NCBI GenBank assembly: GCA_903867845.1
Contig: CAIPSZ010000097.1
Span: 1 to 8,960 of the forward strand
Source: Candidatus Kerfeldbacteria bacterium
GTDB taxonomy: Bacteria; Patescibacteriota; Patescibacteriia; PEXW01
DNA: 8,960 nt
Reading direction: 5' to 3'
Shown: positions 5,908 through 8,960 of the stretch, one piece after another
Layout of the letters: every line of letters begins with the position of its first letter
Numbering within the stretch: position 1 is the first letter of the stretch
Notes under the pieces: model-generated
Told to the model about the DNA's origin: nothing
Seen by the model: the letters and a program-made list of their open reading frames with translations, nothing else
Database searches by the model: none
Program-made: the position numbers and the translations under genes

Positions 5908-5917
5908 TGGCGTAGCT

Positions 5918-6955
5918 ATGCGTAAATTCCTGGGGGTGCTTTTCATAGTGGTCACAACTGTTCTCGGACTCGTCCTCGGCGTCGTGTGGTCCGTGCGCAC
6001 GTCGCTCATTGGGAGTAGCGCCCCAATCACTACGGCGTTACGCAACGGGCGCGTGTACGACCGCGCGCTCAACGAACTCTTGCCGCAATTCGTCAACGAC
6101 CCATCGCGCACCGGATCCATTCTGGCAAACGTGCCGGTTTCCGCTGCGGACCTCACGACCATCGTGCAGCAGACCATTACTGCGAATTACCTGCAGCAAC
6201 AGGTGGAGAGAAGTTTGGGCGTGGCATTCGACGTGGTGTACGGACGTACGAACGTGCAGACGATGGATTTTGTGATCCCGCTGCAGGATGTGAAGCGACG
6301 ACTTCCGATCGCCATTCAAGATCGACTCGCTGCTGAACTGCGCGCGTTACCAGTGTGTGCCACTGACCAGCTTGCGGACTACCAGAAGCGTAAGGATTTG
6401 AACAGCGCGCTCCCACCGTGCCTGCCGAAGGGCACGGACGTGCAGCAGCTCATTGCCCAGTCTGGAAAAATTACCGACATCACCAAAAACATTCCCGAAA
6501 CTCTTGACGTGGGGAATGCGCTCCGCACGGCGCAGCCAGATTCTTCTGGGCATACCCCAGAGCAGAGTGTTGAAAAAATACAGTCCGCAGTGCGCCTTGG
6601 CATGCGCGGGTTATGGGGCGTCACGGTACTCTGGTTGCTCATTGTACTCGGTACCGCTGCGCTGTTCATCCCGCACTGGCGTCGCGTGCTGCAGTGGCTC
6701 GGCGCGAGCCTGGCATGTGCCAGCACCCTCTTCCTTGCCGGAACCATTGTGGGCTGGCAAGCGGTTCCAAAAACCCTTACGGCCCACGATCAGTTCGGGC
6801 AGGTGATTGTCACCATCTTCCAACCCGTTGGTCGGGAGCTGGTTGGCGATGTGTACCACCGCATGCTGCTCATCGCGAGTCTTGGCATTATTTTGGCAAT
6901 CGCAAGCTTCGTTGCCGCGTACTTCTTGCCAAATGCGAAGCGCTTGAAGTCCTAG
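5918..6955 (+). CDS. multi-pass membrane protein with a large extracytoplasmic domain, unknown function
   Basis: A 345-residue protein that I do not recognise. An N-terminal membrane anchor (about 4-26) is followed by a soluble stretch of about 200 residues (about 27-230), then three hydrophobic segments (about 233-251, 258-280 and 315-336) and a short basic tail. With a basic N-terminus inside, the soluble part would lie outside the membrane. Its only two cysteines (Cys147 and Cys168) could then form a disulfide. The soluble part contains helical stretches such as DLTTIVQQTITANYLQQQVE and DVKRRLPIAIQDRLAAELRAL. A conserved envelope role is plausible but not shown. The next gene starts 24 bases later, yet carries a promoter of its own inside the 3' end of this one. 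Confidence 0.75.
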   Translation: MRKFLGVLFIVVTTVLGLVLGVVWSVRTSLIGSSAPITTALRNGRVYDRALNELLPQFVNDPSRTGSILANVPVSAADLTTIVQQTITANYLQQQVERSLGVAFDVVYGRTNVQTMDFVIPLQDVKRRLPIAIQDRLAAELRALPVCATDQLADYQKRKDLNSALPPCLPKGTDVQQLIAQSGKITDITKNIPETLDVGNALRTAQPDSSGHTPEQSVEKIQSAVRLGMRGLWGVTVLWLLIVLGTAALFIPHWRRVLQWLGASLACASTLFLAGTIVGWQAVPKTLTAHDQFGQVIVTIFQPVGRELVGDVYHRMLLIASLGIILAIASFVAAYFLPNAKRLKS

Positions 6956-6972
6956 GCACTTCTGGGTAGACT
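6944..6972 (+). promoter_or_regulatory. promoter of the single-pass membrane protein gene, leaderless
   Basis: TTGAAG (6944-6949), a 17-base spacer, then TAGACT (6967-6972), which ends 7 bases before the ATG at 6980. The predicted transcription start falls on or one base before the start codon. The -35 lies within the last codons of the preceding gene. No Shine-Dalgarno sequence is present. Confidence 0.6.
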
Positions 6973-6979
6973 ACACCCC

Positions 6980-7456
6980 ATGGAACCAACCCCACCGAAG
7001 AACGTTGCTCGCCGTCGCATGCCACCCATGGAGGTATCACTCTTTTTACTGGTGCTCGTCATCGTGCTTTACGGTGCGCTGGGCATGTTCCAGAACTTCT
7101 GGCAGCAACGGCAACGCGCTACTACGTACCAAGCCGTCTTCCTGACGAATGGTCAGGTCTACTTTGGCAAGTTGCAGGGAAATGGCCGGAATGAAGTGCT
7201 CTTGCAGGATGTGTACTACCTCCAGTCCGCTGGAACCGTGCAACCCGCCTCTAGTCAAACGACGTCGGCGAACGCGAACGTCAATACGAGCCCAGCAAAT
7301 ACGAACACCCCGCAGTACTCCCTGGTAAAGCTCGGCCAAGAGCTCCACGGTCCCACCGATCGGATGTACATCAATCGCAGTCAGGTGCTGTTCACCGAAG
7401 ACCTGCGGAGCAACTCCCAAGTCGTCCAGGCAATTCTGAACACCGGGAAGAAGTAG
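6980..7456 (+). CDS. single-pass membrane-anchored protein, unknown function
   Basis: A 158-residue protein with a basic N-terminus (RRR at 11-13), one membrane helix (about 19-37) and a C-terminal domain that should face outward. The domain begins TTYQAVFLTNGQVYFGKLQ (48-66) and continues EVLLQDVYYLQS (72-83). An Asn/Thr/Ala/Ser-rich low-complexity insert (about 85-111) interrupts it. It resumes LVKLGQELHGPTDRMYINR (115-133) and VLFTEDLRSN (136-145). The insert looks like a loop between two halves of a small beta domain. I recall similar small anchored proteins from Patescibacteria, but this is memory rather than a search, and no function is known to me. ATGs at 7019 and 7028 are possible later starts; the promoter spacing supports 6980. 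A clear terminator follows. Confidence 0.75.
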   Translation: MEPTPPKNVARRRMPPMEVSLFLLVLVIVLYGALGMFQNFWQQRQRATTYQAVFLTNGQVYFGKLQGNGRNEVLLQDVYYLQSAGTVQPASSQTTSANANVNTSPANTNTPQYSLVKLGQELHGPTDRMYINRSQVLFTEDLRSNSQVVQAILNTGKK

Positions 7457-7468
7457 GGAAGTCTCCCT

Positions 7469-7496
7469 CGTCGGAATGTGTTCCGGCGGCTTTTTG
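7469..7496 (+). terminator. rho-independent terminator
   Basis: CGTCGGAA (7469-7476) pairs with TTCCGGCG (7481-7488), 8 bp with one G-T pair, over a TGTG loop. A run of five T (7491-7495) follows two bases later. It lies 12 bases after the stop of the preceding gene and separates it from the mraZ control region. Confidence 0.85.
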
Positions 7497-7505
7497 TTAT
7501 CCACA
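7497..7505 (+). promoter_or_regulatory. DnaA-box match
   Basis: TTATCCACA, an exact match to the DnaA-box consensus TTATNCACA, lies directly after the terminator T-run. A single 9-mer can occur by chance, but see the opposite-strand match at 7674-7682. Confidence 0.4.
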
Positions 7506-7595
7506 GGGGTTTTGTAAGAGAACCCAGGCAGTCCCGTAAGCGAGAAAAAAGCTTAGGGAAAACCCCCTTGCCAAATTGGCTAGGGTGTTGCATGG

Positions 7596-7624
7596 TTGAC
7601 GTGAGCAGGAAAGTGGTGTAAAAT
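7596..7624 (+). promoter_or_regulatory. mraZ promoter
   Basis: TTGACG (7596-7601), a 17-base spacer, then TAAAAT (7619-7624): near-consensus housekeeping hexamers at the ideal spacing. The predicted start near 7631 gives a leader of about 72 bases. The -10 lies inside the first two repeats of the putative MraZ operator, as expected for an autorepressed promoter. Confidence 0.8.
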
Positions 7625-7660
7625 GGTGACACAGGGTGAAAAGTGGATAAAAGTGGGGAT
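7611..7660 (+). promoter_or_regulatory. putative MraZ operator: five 10-bp-phased repeats
   Basis: Five consecutive decamers start at 7611, 7621, 7631, 7641 and 7651, with cores AAGTGG, AAATGG, ACAGGG, AAGTGG and AAGTGG. Each places a (T/G)GG triplet exactly 10 bp from the next, one helical turn. E. coli MraZ binds TGGGN repeats with 5-base spacers, and mycoplasma MraZ binds repeated AAAGTG-type boxes; this array combines both patterns. It covers about -20 to +30 of the mraZ promoter, consistent with autorepression by the MraZ ring. Confidence 0.75.
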
Positions 7661-7673
7661 AAGCCTTCGGCCC

Positions 7674-7682
7674 TGTGGATAA
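7674..7682 (-). promoter_or_regulatory. DnaA-box match in the mraZ leader
   Basis: TGTGGATAA is the exact reverse complement of TTATCCACA. Two one-mismatch relatives, AGTGGATAA (7642-7650) and TGGGGATAA (7654-7662), lie within the MraZ repeats, so this site may instead be a degenerate outlier of that array. Its position does not follow the 10-bp phase. Confidence 0.4.
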
Positions 7683-7702
7683 GTATTTTCCCGCACACAC
7701 CT

Positions 7703-8134
7703 ATGTTCATCGGCGAGTACCAACACGGCGTAGACGAAAAGGGGCGGCTCGCCGTCCCGGTGAAGTTTCGCGAACGCCTCCACCACGGCGCTGTGGTCAC
7801 TCGGGGACTGGATCGCTGCTTGTTCGTCTACCCGCAGCGGGACTGGCAGCAGCTGGCCGACAAACTCTCCAAACTCCCCATCTCGCAAGCGAACACCCGG
7901 GCGTTTGCTCGGCTCATGCTCGCCGGCGCCATGGAATTGGAAATTGACAAGCAGGGCCGCGTTATCCTGCCAGACTACTTGCGCAAGTACGCCAACGTGA
8001 AGAAGAAGGTGGTGGTTGCCGGCTTGTACAATCGGTTGGAAATCTGGGACCAGGCCGCATGGGAGAAGTACAAAGCCGGTACGGAGAAGACCTCGACGGA
8101 TATTGCAGAAGCCCTGGGTAACTTGGGCGTGTAA
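7703..8134 (+). CDS. mraZ: transcriptional regulator MraZ
   Basis: A 143-residue MraZ of normal length, made of two AbrB/SpoVT-like swapped-hairpin halves. The first half opens MFIGEYQHGVDEKGRLAVP (1-19) and has TRGLDRCLFVYP (33-44). The second half carries ELEIDKQGRVILP (78-90) and ends near YNRLEIWDQAAWEKY (109-123). The paired D-x-K-G-R (11-15) and D-K-Q-G-R (82-86) DNA-contact motifs are intact. MraZ forms a ring-shaped oligomer that binds repeats ahead of its own operon and represses division and wall genes, often counteracted by RsmH. The ATG at 7703 is chosen because the family N-terminus MFxGEY starts there; an in-frame GTG at 7643 lies within the operator repeats and is rejected. rsmH follows after 15 bases. 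Confidence 0.97.
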   Translation: MFIGEYQHGVDEKGRLAVPVKFRERLHHGAVVTRGLDRCLFVYPQRDWQQLADKLSKLPISQANTRAFARLMLAGAMELEIDKQGRVILPDYLRKYANVKKKVVVAGLYNRLEIWDQAAWEKYKAGTEKTSTDIAEALGNLGV

Positions 8135-8149
8135 CGGTTCGCGGGCGCC

Positions 8150-8960
8150 ATGCTTGCCCACGAACTTGTCCTGAATCCGAACGAGGTGAGTGGTTCAGGG
8201 CACACACCCGTTCTCTTACAAGACGTCCTTCGCCTGACTGCGCCGCAGCCTGGGGAGCACGTCATTGATGCCACGCTTGGTGCGGGTGGCTACAGCCGTG
8301 CTTTCCTGGACGCCATTGCGCCGGACGGCACGCTCCTCGGCATTGACCGAGACGCACCGCTCCTGCAGCGCGTCACCAAAGACTTCAGCATCTACGGGTC
8401 GCGCGTGCAGCTCGTGCACGGTTCGTTCGCAGCGCTTGCGAGCATTGCCAAGAATTTCCCAACGCCAGACATCATCGTTGCGGACCTTGGCCTCTCAAGC
8501 GTTGCGCTCGATACCCCCGAAAGGGGATTCAGCTTTCTGCAGGATGGTCCACTGGACATGCGCATGGACCAGTCCACGGGCGAATCTGCGGCAGACCTGG
8601 TGAATCGCCAGACTGAATCCAACCTCGAGCACATCTTGAAAACTTTTGGGGAAGAGCCGCACAGCCGGCAGATTGCCCGCGCCATTGCCAAGCACCGGGC
8701 GGAGCAGCCGATCCGGACGACGCAGGACCTGGCCACGGTCATCGACGACGCGTACCGGAAAATCCTCCACGCGCCAGCCGGACGCAAACTCTGGCTCACG
8801 CGCGGCCTGCATCCTGCCACGCGCACCTTCCAAGCCTTGCGCATTGCCGTGAACCACGAGTTGGAACAGCTCGAAGCGTTCCTCCCCGCTGCATTCACAC
8901 TCCTTGGTCCGGGCGGCCGGCTCGCGGTGGTGAGCTTCCACTCGTTGGAAGATCGCATCG
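8150..8960 (+). CDS. rsmH: 16S rRNA m4C1402 methyltransferase RsmH (C-terminus outside window)
   Basis: The reading frame is open for 270 codons to the right edge; the family is usually about 300-320 residues, so only the C-terminal end is missing. Visible blocks are GHTPVLLQDVL (17-27, family start), SAM-binding DATLGAGGYS (40-49; the usual His of GGHS is Tyr here) and IDRD (65-68). DLGLSS (112-117), RGFSF (125-129), PLDMRMD (134-140), GEEPHSRQIARAI (167-179), HPATRTFQALRIAVN (221-235) and SFHSLEDRI (262-270) follow. It N4-methylates C1402 in the ribosomal P-site region of 16S rRNA, using SAM. The ATG at 8150 gives 17 residues before the conserved HTPVLL; a GTG at 8186 is a possible shorter start. 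No Shine-Dalgarno sequence is visible before 8150. Its place after mraZ marks the dcw cluster, with ftsL/ftsI/mur genes expected downstream. Confidence 0.96.
   Translation, partial: MLAHELVLNPNEVSGSGHTPVLLQDVLRLTAPQPGEHVIDATLGAGGYSRAFLDAIAPDGTLLGIDRDAPLLQRVTKDFSIYGSRVQLVHGSFAALASIAKNFPTPDIIVADLGLSSVALDTPERGFSFLQDGPLDMRMDQSTGESAADLVNRQTESNLEHILKTFGEEPHSRQIARAIAKHRAEQPIRTTQDLATVIDDAYRKILHAPAGRKLWLTRGLHPATRTFQALRIAVNHELEQLEAFLPAAFTLLGPGGRLAVVSFHSLEDRI

Larger units (their letters stand above)
7497..7702 (+). other. non-coding control region of the mraZ-rsmH (dcw) operon
   Basis: About 200 bases with no convincing gene. From left to right it holds a DnaA-box match (7497-7505), a small inverted repeat GGGTTT/GAACCC (7507-7512 and 7520-7525), an imperfect 8-bp dyad (7565-7585), the promoter (7596-7624), phased repeats (7611-7660) and a second DnaA-box match (7674-7682). 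A 9-codon ATG frame at 7592-7621 is too short to call. The predicted mRNA leader (7631-7702) has no Shine-Dalgarno sequence before mraZ. Confidence 0.7.

Noticed and set aside
7592..7621. 9-codon ATG frame (MVDVSRKVV) between the -35 region and the operator
   Set aside because: It starts upstream of the predicted transcription start, so it would not be on the mraZ transcript.
7643..7702. GTG start extending mraZ by 20 residues
   Set aside because: It lies within the operator repeats, and the MraZ family begins with MFxGEY at 7703.
7497..7702. Replication origin suggested by the DnaA-box-like sites
   Set aside because: There are only two exact boxes, no AT-rich unwinding region, and no dnaA/dnaN neighbours; the phased repeats are better explained as MraZ sites.
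8392..8958. Long minus-strand open frames opposite rsmH
   Set aside because: They are antisense to a plus-strand frame with complete RsmH motifs and carry no family signal themselves.
1..8960. CRISPR array, transposase, integrase or toxin-antitoxin module
   Set aside because: No regularly spaced identical repeats other than the 10-bp operator decamers, and no transposase, recombinase or toxin motifs in any frame examined.

Overview
The window is gene-dense, mid-to-high GC bacterial DNA holding eleven protein genes: ten complete and one cut by the right edge. A poorly supported gene tail lies at the left edge. The best guess is a Patescibacteria/CPR-type or otherwise reduced Gram-positive-like genome. 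The grounds are short versions of core proteins, very tight gene packing, several apparently leaderless genes whose -10 box sits 6-10 bases before the ATG, and exported proteins with Asn/Thr-rich linkers. This assignment is inference; no rRNA or other marker is present to settle it.

Layout. (1) 1-288: probable tail of an upstream gene, then a non-coding stretch with a promoter. (2) 289-3087: a tightly packed, probably co-transcribed set: a BadF/N-acetylglucosamine-kinase-type sugar kinase, xseA and xseB (both subunits of exonuclease VII), and a small unknown gene. The xseA start is unusual. A first copy of its N-terminal coding sequence begins at 1200, overlapping the kinase stop codon, and breaks off after about 16 codons. 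A 12-bp hairpin and about 100 further bases follow, and then a second, intact xseA start at 1384. (3) 3106-5073: a TIG-domain lipoprotein and a membrane glycosyltransferase of the cellulose/hyaluronan-synthase type, each with its own promoter. (4) 5112-5816, minus strand: an exported helical-repeat protein with a good promoter, a Shine-Dalgarno site and a terminator. It is divergent from the next block. (5) 5918-7456: two membrane proteins of unknown function, ending in a clear rho-independent terminator. (6) 7497-8960: the start of the division and cell wall (dcw) cluster, mraZ then rsmH. Ahead of it lies a control region with a near-consensus promoter, five 10-bp-phased MraZ-type operator repeats and DnaA-box-like sites.

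How the parts fit. The right end is the classical MraZ-autoregulated entry to the dcw operon. The middle encodes envelope functions (lipoprotein, polysaccharide synthase, exported and membrane proteins). The left end couples a sugar kinase to exonuclease VII. The strongest candidates for something new are the duplicated xseA start with its hairpin-bearing 63-codon leader ORF, and the consistent pattern of leaderless promoters.
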